A stretch of 37,255 bases of DNA from assembly GCA_024680815.1 (NCBI GenBank), contig JAILBQ010000107.1, forward strand, positions 1 to 37,255. The letters are read 5' to 3'. This document shows positions 1 through 7,672 of the stretch, one piece after another. This stretch comes from Lachnospiraceae bacterium (lineage in GTDB: Bacteria > Bacillota > Clostridia > Lachnospirales > Lachnospiraceae). A program made the translations under genes and the position numbers. The first letter of the stretch is position 1; the number at the start of each line of letters is the position of its first letter. The notes under the pieces are model-generated. The model ran no database searches and was not told where the DNA came from. It saw nothing but the letters and a program-made list of their open reading frames with translations.

Positions 1-840
1 CACAAGCGTCCAGTCCGCACCCGGAACCGCGGCAAAGTACACATATTTCCCGTCCAGCTCCTTAAGTCCTCCCCCTTCGCCGGGAGAGGTTATCAGATGT
101 ATATTCCGAGCCAGTTCGGAGAGGAACTCATTTTTGGGATAGGCCGTGAGCATCGTTGCCGTATATTCCGCATGGGGCGAGGCCACAATCTGCTCCCCGT
201 TTAAAAGCAGGGCTTCTCCTGTTTCACAGGGCGAGAAGGAAGCCACCCCGGCTTCTATGGCGTTCAGAAAGATATCGGCCCCGAAAACACCGTGCCGGCC
301 GTCCCGCAGGGTTATCTCCCTTGACATCGTGACTCCGGGCTCTCCCGAATCTGAGCTCATCCAAATATCTCCGAGGTTCATCCGCTTTTTCCCGAGACCC
401 CCGGTGTACCAGCTCTGTTCTCTCGGGTCATAGCCCTCTTCCGGCTTCCATCCGGAAATATCCAGATAGCTCCCGTCGTCAAAGCCCAGATAAAACCCGG
501 CCGGAACCTCTTCAAAACGGTTAAGGCTCCCGGCATATTCGTCCTTTATCCCCTCGTCATTTTCAAAGTAAGCGCCCTCCAGAGTATCCGCAAGAGCGTC
601 GTAATATTCGAGAATACCGTCAATTTTCCCCGCAAGCTTTGCTGCCCCCGCCAGGGAAGCCTCCGAAAGAGCCTCCTTTGAGCGCTTAACACAAAGCCGC
701 CGGGCACCGATGAGACAGAGGAAGGCCACCGCCAATAGAAACAGCGTCACCACGGGCACGAATATCCTTAACAGCCTGTCACTCACTGATTGACCGCACC
801 GGCTCTTTATTAACTTTTCATCCGCTGCCTTCGGCTCCAT
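1..840 (-). CDS. Membrane receptor with dCache sensor domain (N-terminal part, 3' end outside window)
   Basis: The frame is open from an ATG at 838-840 to the window edge (280 codons). A short cytoplasmic start is followed by one membrane segment at about residues 25-46 and then an extracellular region. That region carries the dCache signature YDPREQSWY and a later GADIF strand, as in chemotaxis receptors, sensor kinases and some HD-GYP or GGDEF proteins. The output domain lies beyond the window, so the class cannot be fixed. The arginine two residues before WY, which contacts amino-acid ligands in the dCache_1AA subgroup, is glutamine here, so an amino-acid ligand is less likely. The first in-frame ATG is at 898-900 (20 residues longer, no clear ribosome site); the 840 start has GGAAGG 13 bases upstream, which is not ideal either. 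It has its own promoter upstream and follows the dctP terminator. Confidence 0.75.
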   Translation of the reverse strand, partial: MEPKAADEKLIKSRCGQSVSDRLLRIFVPVVTLFLLAVAFLCLIGARRLCVKRSKEALSEASLAGAAKLAGKIDGILEYYDALADTLEGAYFENDEGIKDEYAGSLNRFEEVPAGFYLGFDDGSYLDISGWKPEEGYDPREQSWYTGGLGKKRMNLGDIWMSSDSGEPGVTMSREITLRDGRHGVFGADIFLNAIEAGVASFSPCETGEALLLNGEQIVASPHAEYTATMLTAYPKNEFLSELARNIHLITSPGEGGGLKELDGKYVYFAAVPGADWTLV

Positions 841-932
841 ACGCTGACGCTGACCTTCCGCTTCACGATTTGCATTTCCGCCTCCACCCGGCTGCCGCAT
901 AAAGGGTTACGACGGAAACGCGCTTTGAAAAT

Positions 933-962
933 ATCCTACTTCAAAGCTTAAACGCAAGTCAA
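933..962 (-). promoter_or_regulatory. Predicted sigma-A promoter of the dCache receptor gene
   Basis: On the minus strand TTGACT (957-962) is followed after 18 bases by TAGGAT (933-938), which places the start near 926. The spacing and the -35 are good; the -10 matches four of six positions. Confidence 0.45.
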
Positions 963-979
963 CGCACTTACCAACAATC

Positions 980-1040
980 TCATCCACAAATTAAATGTAT
1001 TCATCCACATTACGGGCCTGGTCATCCACAGGTATCCACA
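980..1040. repeat. Four DnaA-box-like repeats, three at exact 21-bp spacing
   Basis: TCATCCACA begins at 980, 1001 and 1022, exactly 21 bp apart, and GTATCCACA begins at 1032. Each differs from the DnaA box TTATCCACA at one position. Read toward the receptor gene they are TGTGGATGA copies starting 18 bp upstream of its -35 element. They could be DnaA boxes or sites for a transcription activator bound on one face of the helix. There is no dnaA or dnaN nearby, so this is not the usual origin context. Confidence 0.55.
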
Positions 1041-1043
1041 ACC

Positions 1044-1080
1044 AAAAAAAGAGTGCCGTGCTTTGCAGGCACGACACTCT
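1044..1080 (-). terminator. Intrinsic terminator after dctP
   Basis: An 11-bp stem with one G-U pair (1051-1061 with 1069-1079) is followed on the minus strand by seven T's (1044-1050). It lies 18 bases after the dctP stop codon and closes the TRAP operon. Confidence 0.9.
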
Positions 1081-1097
1081 CCTTTTAATTAAAAGTA

Positions 1098-2267
1098 TTA
1101 TTTTGCAAAGGCACTCACAAAGGCCGCTGCATCGGCATCGCTCATGCCCTTCTGGGATACAAGCTGGGAAATATACCAGTCCTTCGCGCCGGACGCGGAG
1201 TTCTTAAAGGAATCGGAATCGATGGCGTCAAGGTCGGTTACCTCCATGGCGCCGGTCTCTCTCCACTCCTTGACCAGGGCATCCACGTTCTCGCGGTTGA
1301 TGGTCTTCTGATACTCCACCGCCTTGGCGGCGTTGGCGTCGATAACAGCCTTCTGCGCATCGGTGAACTGGTCATAGGCGTTCTGGTTGATGCAGAAGAA
1401 CAGGCAGTCATAATAGGCGTTCCAGAGGGAAATATACTTCTGCACATCCTGTACGGAGGCGGAGGCAATGGCGGTCTCGGGATTTTCCTCGCCGTCAACC
1501 GTTCCCTGCTGAAGAGCCGTATAGGTCTCGGCCCAGTTCATAACCGAGGCATCGCACCCCCACTCCTTGTACACTTCCGCGCAAAGGTCGTTGGAGCATA
1601 TCCTCATCTTGATATCGGAAAGGTCGGAGACGGCCGTGATGGGCTTCTTGGAGTTAGTGATCTGACGGAAGCCGTTTTCTCCGATACCCTCGCACTTCAG
1701 CCCGTACTCGGAAAGCACACCCTTAAGGCTTTCGCCGCCCGAGCCGTTCATGACGGAATCCACATCGTCATAGTTGGAGAAAATATAGGGAAGGGAAACC
1801 ACGTTGAACCGGGGATCAAAGTTCGCGTAAATCAGATTTGAATGAAGGGAAACCTGAAGTGTGTTTCCGTCCATAAGAGCCTGGATGCCGGCAACCTGGT
1901 CGCCGTTGGTGAGCTGCTCGCCCGCGTAGACCGCAACATTCACCTTGCCGCCTGTGGATTCCTGCATCAGAGCGTTAAAATAGTAACCCGCCTGTGCCCA
2001 GGTCGAGGTATCACCGGTGGAGCAGTCGAAATTCCAGGTGGTCTCGGGCCACTCATCCGCTCCGTCATACTTTGCCGCCTCGGCAGAAGCCACAAACCGG
2101 TCAGAAGCCTCGTAATCCTGATAGGAAAGGCCCGAATCGGAAGCTGCGGGCGCGGCCGCGTCCTCTGTCTGTCCGGCGCTTCCCGAATCAGCCGCCGCGG
2201 CGCCGCCGCAGGCCGTCATTGTGACCGCAAGCGCAGCCACGAGTGCGAGTGAAATCAATTTCTTCAT
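1098..2267 (-). CDS. dctP: TRAP transporter solute-binding lipoprotein, DctP family
   Basis: Extracytoplasmic binding protein of a tripartite ATP-independent (TRAP) transporter, 389 residues. I chose the ATG at 2265-2267 because it has AGGAGGA just upstream and opens a lipoprotein signal (MKKLISLAL... ending VTMTAC, lipid Cys at residue 20); the 17 codons further upstream are leader. An Ala/Ser/Asp-rich tether follows. Family landmarks are the LPYIF strand, the KMRICSN segment (the Arg of this K-hydrophobic-R motif clamps the substrate carboxylate in DctP/SiaP proteins), and WAETYTALQQGTVDGEENP. The ligand is therefore probably a carboxylate, such as a C4-dicarboxylate, keto acid or sugar acid; which one cannot be read from sequence. 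It is the last gene of dctQ-dctM-dctP, separated from dctM by 114 bases and followed by a strong terminator. Confidence 0.93.
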   Translation of the reverse strand: MKKLISLALVAALAVTMTACGGAAAADSGSAGQTEDAAAPAASDSGLSYQDYEASDRFVASAEAAKYDGADEWPETTWNFDCSTGDTSTWAQAGYYFNALMQESTGGKVNVAVYAGEQLTNGDQVAGIQALMDGNTLQVSLHSNLIYANFDPRFNVVSLPYIFSNYDDVDSVMNGSGGESLKGVLSEYGLKCEGIGENGFRQITNSKKPITAVSDLSDIKMRICSNDLCAEVYKEWGCDASVMNWAETYTALQQGTVDGEENPETAIASASVQDVQKYISLWNAYYDCLFFCINQNAYDQFTDAQKAVIDANAAKAVEYQKTINRENVDALVKEWRETGAMEVTDLDAIDSDSFKNSASGAKDWYISQLVSQKGMSDADAAAFVSAFAK

Positions 2268-2381
2268 AAATCTTCCTCCTAAAAAAACCTCTTTAAAATA
2301 GTTACCTCTATTAACCACCGGCAGAAAGCCAGTTATGTTAACCAGATTCAGACAGCCTTACAGTTTTTCCCGGGCCCCTGA
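2268..2381. other. dctM-dctP intercistronic region
   Basis: 114 bases between dctM and dctP. They hold a small 6-bp hairpin (2317-2322 with 2328-2333), one copy of the TTATGTHAACY motif (2333-2343), and the dctP ribosome site AGGAGG near 2275-2280. I see no convincing separate promoter. The gap may let dctP be expressed at a different level from the membrane subunits. Confidence 0.4.
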
Positions 2382-3719
2382 TTACTTACTGAACACCAGA
2401 CTGATCCCGGGCACATAGGTCACAAGGAGCAGCACCACCAGGCAGGCAATGATCATGGGCACCACGGCTTTTGAAATCATGGGCAGCGTCACCCTGTGAT
2501 ACTCCTCTCCCGTCTTCTTCTCCGTAACGGCCTTAGGAATCTTAAGCCCCATGGCCACAAAGAGATTCACTCCCACAGGAGGCGTGACCTGGCCGATTGC
2601 GAGGTTCACGGTGGCAAGTATGCCGAAGGCGATGGGATTGTAGCCAAGCTGCAGTGCCACCGGCAGCATGATCGGGATAAAGATGTACATGGCCGAGTTG
2701 GCGTCGATGAAGCAGCCCGCTATAAGGAATATTATGTTAACTATCACAAGAAAGACAATCTGATTTCCGGAGACCTTCGCAAGCAGCGCCTGGGCCGCCT
2801 GGGAAATGCCGAAAAGGGTACAGCAATAGGAAAACAGGGAAGCGGAGGCCACAATCAGCATGATGCCTCCGGTAGTCTTGGCGGAATCCACCATGATTCC
2901 GAAAAGATCCTTTAATTTTACTTCCTTATAAATAAACATTCCGACAATCAGACCGTAGACCACGGACACGGCCGCGGCTTCCGTGGGGGTAAATATCCCG
3001 CCGTAGATGCCGCCGAGGATTATAACCGGCATTAAAAGCCCCCAGAAGGCCTCCCGGAAGCTCTTCCATCTTTCCTTCCAGCTCCGTTTCGGATGCGAGG
3101 GCTTTAACCCCTTTCGGTTTGCCTCGAAAAGCACCACAATCGCCAGAGCCACACCCATTAAGATTCCGGGTATGATCCCTGCCATGAACATTTCACCCAC
3201 GTTGGTATTGGCAATTGAGGAATAGACCACAAAGGCAATGGACGGCGGAATGACTATGGCTATTGAGGAGGAGGTGGCCATGAGACCCTCCGAAAAAGCG
3301 GCCGAAAACCCCGACTCGATCATGGCCGGCACTAAAACCGCTCCGAGAGCCGCCACGGTGGCAGGGCCGGAACCGGATATGGCGCCGAAGAAGCAGGCCA
3401 CAATAACACAGACGATGGCCATGCCTCCCTTTCTGTGCCCCACGCAGTCATCTATGAAATTCACCAGCCTTGTGGAAATTCCCGCCCTGGCCATAATATT
3501 TCCCGACAGCACAAAGAAGGGGATGGCTAAAAGCAGAAACTTCGCGGTTCCGGTGTAGGTATTCGTGGCTATGATGCTTAAATCCAGCATGGAAAATTTC
3601 GGATCGGTGGCGGAGGCCACAAGCACCGTCAGGGCCGAGCTCATTCCAAGGCAGATCGCAATCGGCATGCCGATAATCAGCATAATAAAGAATGAAATGA
3701 AAAGTACCGCCGTGATCAT
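2382..3719 (-). CDS. dctM: TRAP transporter large permease subunit DctM
   Basis: Large membrane subunit of the TRAP carrier (445 residues), which moves the substrate with cation symport. It is hydrophobic throughout, consistent with about a dozen membrane segments. It has the family hallmarks GAISGSGPATVAALG at about residues 112-126 and IVIPPSIAFVVYS at about residues 155-167. The length is standard. It starts with ATG at 3717-3719, overlapping the dctQ stop by ATGA, so translation is coupled. It carries one TTATGTHAACY motif copy at 2732 within the VNII codons. Confidence 0.96.
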   Translation of the reverse strand: MITAVLFISFFIMLIIGMPIAICLGMSSALTVLVASATDPKFSMLDLSIIATNTYTGTAKFLLLAIPFFVLSGNIMARAGISTRLVNFIDDCVGHRKGGMAIVCVIVACFFGAISGSGPATVAALGAVLVPAMIESGFSAAFSEGLMATSSSIAIVIPPSIAFVVYSSIANTNVGEMFMAGIIPGILMGVALAIVVLFEANRKGLKPSHPKRSWKERWKSFREAFWGLLMPVIILGGIYGGIFTPTEAAAVSVVYGLIVGMFIYKEVKLKDLFGIMVDSAKTTGGIMLIVASASLFSYCCTLFGISQAAQALLAKVSGNQIVFLVIVNIIFLIAGCFIDANSAMYIFIPIMLPVALQLGYNPIAFGILATVNLAIGQVTPPVGVNLFVAMGLKIPKAVTEKKTGEEYHRVTLPMISKAVVPMIIACLVVLLLVTYVPGISLVFSK

Positions 3720-4219
3720 TTATTTTCCTCTCGATTTTTCTTATCGGCCGGCGAAGCGGCGCAGGTTTCAATACAGTTTTCGATAAAGTGCAGGGCTAAA
3801 GAAATACCGCCGATAAGCACGAAGCTCCAGAAGATGCTTTTGTTTATATGCAGAATCGGGCTGAAGGTATGGTCCTTGAGCATCCTGTCAAGGCCTTCCC
3901 AGGCAAGGATCAGCGAATATATCACCGCGATGACCGTGGAGATGATAAGCAGCAGCTTTCTGGTCTTTTCGCTGACGTTGTCCGGCACCAGGGCCAGGTT
4001 CACCAGGTCACCGCTTCTGGCCGCCACACCGGCCGCCAGCAGGGAAATCAGGACGAAAACCGCCACAACGATTTCCTCGGCAAAGCCCCAGGAATGGTGA
4101 AAGACATAGCGGGCTATAACGTTTCCGAAGGTAAGGGCAAGCACCAGCACCGAAGCGGCTGCCAGGGCTATTTCCTCCACAAGGGTGACAACACGCATTA
4201 TTTTTCTGTAGGTATCCAT
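3716..4219 (-). CDS. dctQ: TRAP transporter small permease subunit DctQ
   Basis: Small four-helix subunit of the TRAP transporter, 167 residues. Helices fall at about residues 12-34, 48-66, 85-105 and 128-148, with the family RYVF...W.EE pattern near residues 38-50. The start is ATG at 4217-4219 with GGAGGAATACT upstream. The frame is open for 35 more codons, but those contain the promoter -35 and -10 elements, so the longer start is rejected. It is the first gene of the TRAP operon. Confidence 0.93.
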   Translation of the reverse strand: MDTYRKIMRVVTLVEEIALAAASVLVLALTFGNVIARYVFHHSWGFAEEIVVAVFVLISLLAAGVAARSGDLVNLALVPDNVSEKTRKLLLIISTVIAVIYSLILAWEGLDRMLKDHTFSPILHINKSIFWSFVLIGGISLALHFIENCIETCAASPADKKNREENK

Positions 4220-4267
4220 AGTATTCCTCCGAACAGGAGTGTTTTTTGCGACGACACGCGCTTTTTC

Positions 4268-4297
4268 ATTATATCTGAAAGAATTAATTCCCGTCAA
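4268..4297 (-). promoter_or_regulatory. Promoter of the TRAP operon
   Basis: TTGACG (4292-4297), an 18-base spacer, then a perfect TATAAT (4268-4273). The predicted start near 4261 leaves a leader of about 40 bases ending in GGAGG. There is no clear terminator between the LysE gene and this promoter, so some read-through from the ABC unit is possible. Confidence 0.75.
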
Positions 4298-4336
4298 GGA
4301 AGAGAACCGGTCAGTTTGTGACAAAAAGAGATTAAA

Positions 4337-4939
4337 TTACGTCAAGACAATCTTTACGGCGCAGTATACCAGCAGCAGCGCCATTATCGAATTTATAAGG
4401 CGGTATTTTCGGGAATAAAAGGGATAAATCAGGCTTCCGGCCAGAGCCCAGATAAGATTTCCCCCTCCGCAGCAGGCCGTCATTGTCACCGCAAAGAGGA
4501 TAATCAGAACGACACTGCTTCCGTAGGGCAGGAAATAACCCGGATAGGCAGCCAGCCCCAGCATAATGACCTTGACATTTAAAAACTGGAGAAGAAAGCC
4601 GTGGAGGAAGGTCAGAGGTTCCTCCGATATACTTTCACCGGAGCTGATTTCCGGAGGCTTTCTCCGGAAGGTCTTCCAGGCTAACAGCAGAATATAGGCC
4701 GCGCCCACATACTTAAAATACGGCGCGATCTGCGGAATAAAGGCCCCGAGCAGGGTACAGAACGTCCCCGCGAGAAGCATCACCGTAACAAGCCCGGTCC
4801 ATATCCCGAAAAGGAGCTTAAGACACCTTTTAAAACCGAACTGTCCCGCTGCCGCCAGCAGCAGCACATTGTTGGGCCCGGGCAGAAACGTGGTCGCACA
4901 GGCATAAGCAATAAAAGAAAGATAACCCCCGATCGGCAT
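4337..4939 (-). CDS. LysE/RhtB-family amino-acid or metabolite exporter
   Basis: A 200-residue membrane protein with the LysE-family N-terminal signature TFLPGPNNVLLLAAAGQFGF (about residues 17-36), several further helices and the family length. Members export amino acids or small metabolites by proton exchange; the substrate here is unknown. It lies 17 bases after the small anchored protein and appears to be the last gene of the ABC transporter unit. An exporter in an import operon would suit overflow control or exchange, but that is inference. AAAGG precedes the ATG. Confidence 0.88.
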   Translation of the reverse strand: MPIGGYLSFIAYACATTFLPGPNNVLLLAAAGQFGFKRCLKLLFGIWTGLVTVMLLAGTFCTLLGAFIPQIAPYFKYVGAAYILLLAWKTFRRKPPEISSGESISEEPLTFLHGFLLQFLNVKVIMLGLAAYPGYFLPYGSSVVLIILFAVTMTACCGGGNLIWALAGSLIYPFYSRKYRLINSIMALLLVYCAVKIVLT

Positions 4940-4956
4940 AGCTGAACCTTTCGCAA

Positions 4957-5448
4957 TTATTCGGCAGCCGTCTCCCCTTCGCCGATGCCGAATTCCTCCA
5001 TCATATCGCCGTCTCCCGAAGGCGCTTCCTCTTCTTCGACTTCCTCCGGCGCGGGTATAAACTCCGAGAGGTAGACGTCCTGCCCCGCTCCGGCAAACAT
5101 GGCCGGAATATTTAAAATTATACCGTCCATATTATAGGGAAGCTTCAGCTTAACAGCGCTGGAATGACTCTCTCCGCCCTTTTCATCGGTGATTTCCACC
5201 ACCATTTTAAAGTTCTGCCCCATCCATTTGGCCATGCCCCGCTCTCCGTCATAGAGCTTGGCCACCCGCTCATCATTTACATATATTTCCGTCTTGTAGG
5301 GAGGCTTAACCTCGGTACCGTTAACCTCCGCGGTTTTTGCGTCGAAATAGACCGTATGTCCCCTGCCGACAACAAACATCACCGCGCATATCGCGATAAG
5401 AATAAGAACCGTGATCAGCCTAAACAGCAGCATCCGCTTTTTATTCAT
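4957..5448 (-). CDS. Small membrane-anchored protein in the ABC operon (DUF6672-like, tentative)
   Basis: 163 residues. A single N-terminal membrane anchor at about residues 8-27 is followed by a predicted extracellular beta-rich part (HTVYFDAKTAEVNGTEVKPP, then NDERVAKLYDGERG) and an acidic Glu/Asp-rich tail from about residue 134. The ATG overlaps the stop of the permease gene by ATGA, so it is translationally coupled to the transporter. From memory it resembles a small uncharacterised family (DUF6672) found beside such ABC transporters; I could not check this. A role as an accessory or assembly subunit is inference from position. Confidence 0.7.
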   Translation of the reverse strand: MNKKRMLLFRLITVLILIAICAVMFVVGRGHTVYFDAKTAEVNGTEVKPPYKTEIYVNDERVAKLYDGERGMAKWMGQNFKMVVEITDEKGGESHSSAVKLKLPYNMDGIILNIPAMFAGAGQDVYLSEFIPAPEEVEEEEAPSGDGDMMEEFGIGEGETAAE

Positions 5449-6587
5449 TGCTCAGCCACCTCGCTTTCCTTAAGCTGATCGAGTCTCAGCTGCTCCGCCA
5501 TGCGGCTCTTCGCCCTGCGCTTCTTTGTTTCATACATAACAAGGGCGATGGTTATGACCGCATAGGAAACAAACACACGGAAATATTCGCCGATCATGGA
5601 ATCCCCGGTAAGCTTCGCTCCCGCCGAGGGCGCGACGATAAACATCAGATGGAAAAGCGTGACCCCCAGGAACACGTTTCCGATGGAAGCCCGGTCTACC
5701 GAGGCTCCGCCCACCAGCAGGGCCGCTATACAGAACATTCCTATCTGGGAATGGGAGCTGTAGGTGGCGATATTACCCATGTTCTGGAGATATATCACCA
5801 TACCGAAGCCCGCCAGGACGGTTGACATAATTATCGAAATAATTCTCGTGCGCTCCACATTTATTCCGGCGTCCTTCGAGACCTCCATATCCTGCCCAAC
5901 TGCCCGCATATCCTGTCCCAGCTTGGTTTTCCTGAACCAGACGATAAACAAGCAGAGGACAGCGATCAGAAGGAAGGTCGCGACCGGGATCTTCGCCCCG
6001 AAAACCGTTAAGGGAATCAGATCGTCCAGCTTCTGGCGCATATCAAGGAGGCTCACCGTATTCCTGATGCCGTAGCCTCTGGGAAGCTTTAAGGACGAAT
6101 GCTTTATGGGAATAACGGGTCCCATCAGGTAGAGCACGACAAACTGATATACTCCGTTGATAAAGTAGCTGATTATATAGCTTGTGACCATCTCACGGCC
6201 CTTGGCCATATTGAGGATCTTGCCGCAGATCAGTCCCAGAAGTATTGAAATCGGAATCGAAAGGATCATCGCCAGAACCATACCCGGTATTCCCACGATC
6301 TGCCAGTCCGCGGTGAGAATGAGGCCTATTTCCCCGGCCATCGCCCCCAGAGTCATGCCGAAATTAAGTCCCATCCCGGCCATAATCGGGATCAGGAGGC
6401 AGAGGATAAGGAAGGTATTACGTCCCATCCTGGTTACGATCTCGTTTAAGAGATAGCTCGGCGAGAAGCCGGACAGGGGGATACAGACGGCGCAGATCAG
6501 GATGAACATGATCGGCACGGTATTGGCTCCCAGAAAGCCGCCTATCTTCTGCACAGTACTTTTATTGGAATCCGTCTTATTCATCAT
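5445..6587 (-). CDS. ABC transporter permease (BPD_transp_2 / BMP type), second subunit
   Basis: A 380-residue integral membrane protein with about ten hydrophobic segments. It has the LivH/RbsC-type coupling loop KTKLGQDMRAVGQDMEVSKDAGI (about residues 219-241) and ALLVGGASVDRASIGNVFLG near the C-terminus, as in permeases of nucleoside/BMP-type importers. The start overlaps the upstream permease stop by ATGA. The two permeases form the heteromeric channel energised by the double ATPase. A TTATGTHAACY copy sits at 5821 within the Met-Ser-Thr codons. Confidence 0.93.
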   Translation of the reverse strand: MMNKTDSNKSTVQKIGGFLGANTVPIMFILICAVCIPLSGFSPSYLLNEIVTRMGRNTFLILCLLIPIMAGMGLNFGMTLGAMAGEIGLILTADWQIVGIPGMVLAMILSIPISILLGLICGKILNMAKGREMVTSYIISYFINGVYQFVVLYLMGPVIPIKHSSLKLPRGYGIRNTVSLLDMRQKLDDLIPLTVFGAKIPVATFLLIAVLCLFIVWFRKTKLGQDMRAVGQDMEVSKDAGINVERTRIISIIMSTVLAGFGMVIYLQNMGNIATYSSHSQIGMFCIAALLVGGASVDRASIGNVFLGVTLFHLMFIVAPSAGAKLTGDSMIGEYFRVFVSYAVITIALVMYETKKRRAKSRMAEQLRLDQLKESEVAEQ

Positions 6588-7654
6588 TTCGCCCTCTCTG
6601 TCTTTCTGGTCAGGGCATAGAGTATCATGCCGTTGGAAACGATAATACGTATTACCTCGCTCATATCCATGTGGATCATGTTGTTCATCACGGTCGGCGT
6701 CATCGTAACGATTCCCTGGAACAGGAAGGTCCCGATGATCACGTTGGCGATGGAGGCCTTGTTTACGCTGGCTCCGCCGATAAGGATTGCGGATACGGCA
6801 GGCAGGGCCATATAGAAGGGAGCCATGTATAACTGGATGAACCCGAAGCCCTGCTCGTATACAAGAATTCCCACCGCGGCAAGCCAGGTTGACATAACAA
6901 CAGAGAGCATTCTCATTTTATCGATATTTACTCCGGCAGCCCTTGCAAACACCGGGTTCGACCCCACCGCCGTCATGGCCGTTCCGGTTTTGGTATGGAG
7001 AAACGCCCATATCCCAAGGGCAATCAGGATAAAGAAAAGAATCGTTCCTGTCGGAATCGAGAGATTGCCGATATTGATCTGGAGGAAATTTGCCAGAACC
7101 TTGTCGTAGTAACCCTCCAGGGAAATGGTGGTCCTGAGGCCCTTGCCCGCCAGGCCCCAGACCATGTTCGGGCTGTGGTAGGGAAGCAGGAGCCACATCA
7201 TACACATAAAGGAAACCGATGAAAAGCCGACATAGGTGGCAATCATCATTTCCCCGCCTTTAATCTTATTTAGGAGCCATCCGTAAAACAACCCGAGAAT
7301 GATCGCGAAGGGCGTTGAGATCACGATCGCCGCAAAAAAGCTCAGGCCGCCGGTAAAGCCCAGTTCAACCGAAAGAGTGGCCCCTAAAAGTCCCGATATG
7401 ATTCCCAGCGGCAGACCGAAATTCAGCCCGCAGCCCGAATGCACCATCGGAACCATCGCCAGAACAAGGATTGCGTTCCAGCTGAAACGATTTATCGTAT
7501 TGGAAATCTGTGTCGGCAGATCAGCGCCCACCAACGGGGAAAGAATAAAAAGAAGCAGGAGGAAGCCCGCGATAATCAGTCTCGGAAGCCCGAAATCTGC
7601 GACCGCCTCCCGGCATCTGTCCATAAATGATTGTTTCTCCGCGTTTTCGTTCAT
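6584..7654 (-). CDS. ABC transporter permease (BPD_transp_2 / BMP type), first subunit
   Basis: A 356-residue membrane protein, paralogous to its neighbour. It has LNFGLPLGIISGLLGA near residues 76-91, the coupling loop HTKTGTAMTAVGSNPVFARAAGV, and SAILIGGASVNKASIANVIIG. The ATG at 7652-7654 has AAAGGAACGG upstream and lies 18 bases after the ATPase gene. One TTATGTHAACY copy is at 6888, again over Met-Ser-Thr codons. Confidence 0.93.
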   Translation of the reverse strand: MNENAEKQSFMDRCREAVADFGLPRLIIAGFLLLLFILSPLVGADLPTQISNTINRFSWNAILVLAMVPMVHSGCGLNFGLPLGIISGLLGATLSVELGFTGGLSFFAAIVISTPFAIILGLFYGWLLNKIKGGEMMIATYVGFSSVSFMCMMWLLLPYHSPNMVWGLAGKGLRTTISLEGYYDKVLANFLQINIGNLSIPTGTILFFILIALGIWAFLHTKTGTAMTAVGSNPVFARAAGVNIDKMRMLSVVMSTWLAAVGILVYEQGFGFIQLYMAPFYMALPAVSAILIGGASVNKASIANVIIGTFLFQGIVTMTPTVMNNMIHMDMSEVIRIIVSNGMILYALTRKTERAK

Positions 7655-7672
7655 TGTATCCGTTCCTTTATC

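Larger units (their letters stand above)
841..1043. other. Intergenic region upstream of the dCache receptor gene
   Basis: About 200 bases between the receptor start and the dctP terminator. They hold the predicted promoter (933-962) and an array of four CATCCACA/TATCCACA repeats (980-1040), each entered separately. I see no coding frame worth keeping here. Confidence 0.6.

Noticed and set aside
980-1040. Replication origin at the DnaA-box-like array
   Set aside because: No dnaA, dnaN or recF nearby, no clear AT-rich unwinding element, and boxes are all one mismatch off.
2268-2318. Upstream extension of dctP by 17 codons
   Set aside because: The internal ATG has AGGAGGA and opens a lipoprotein signal; the extension would bury it.
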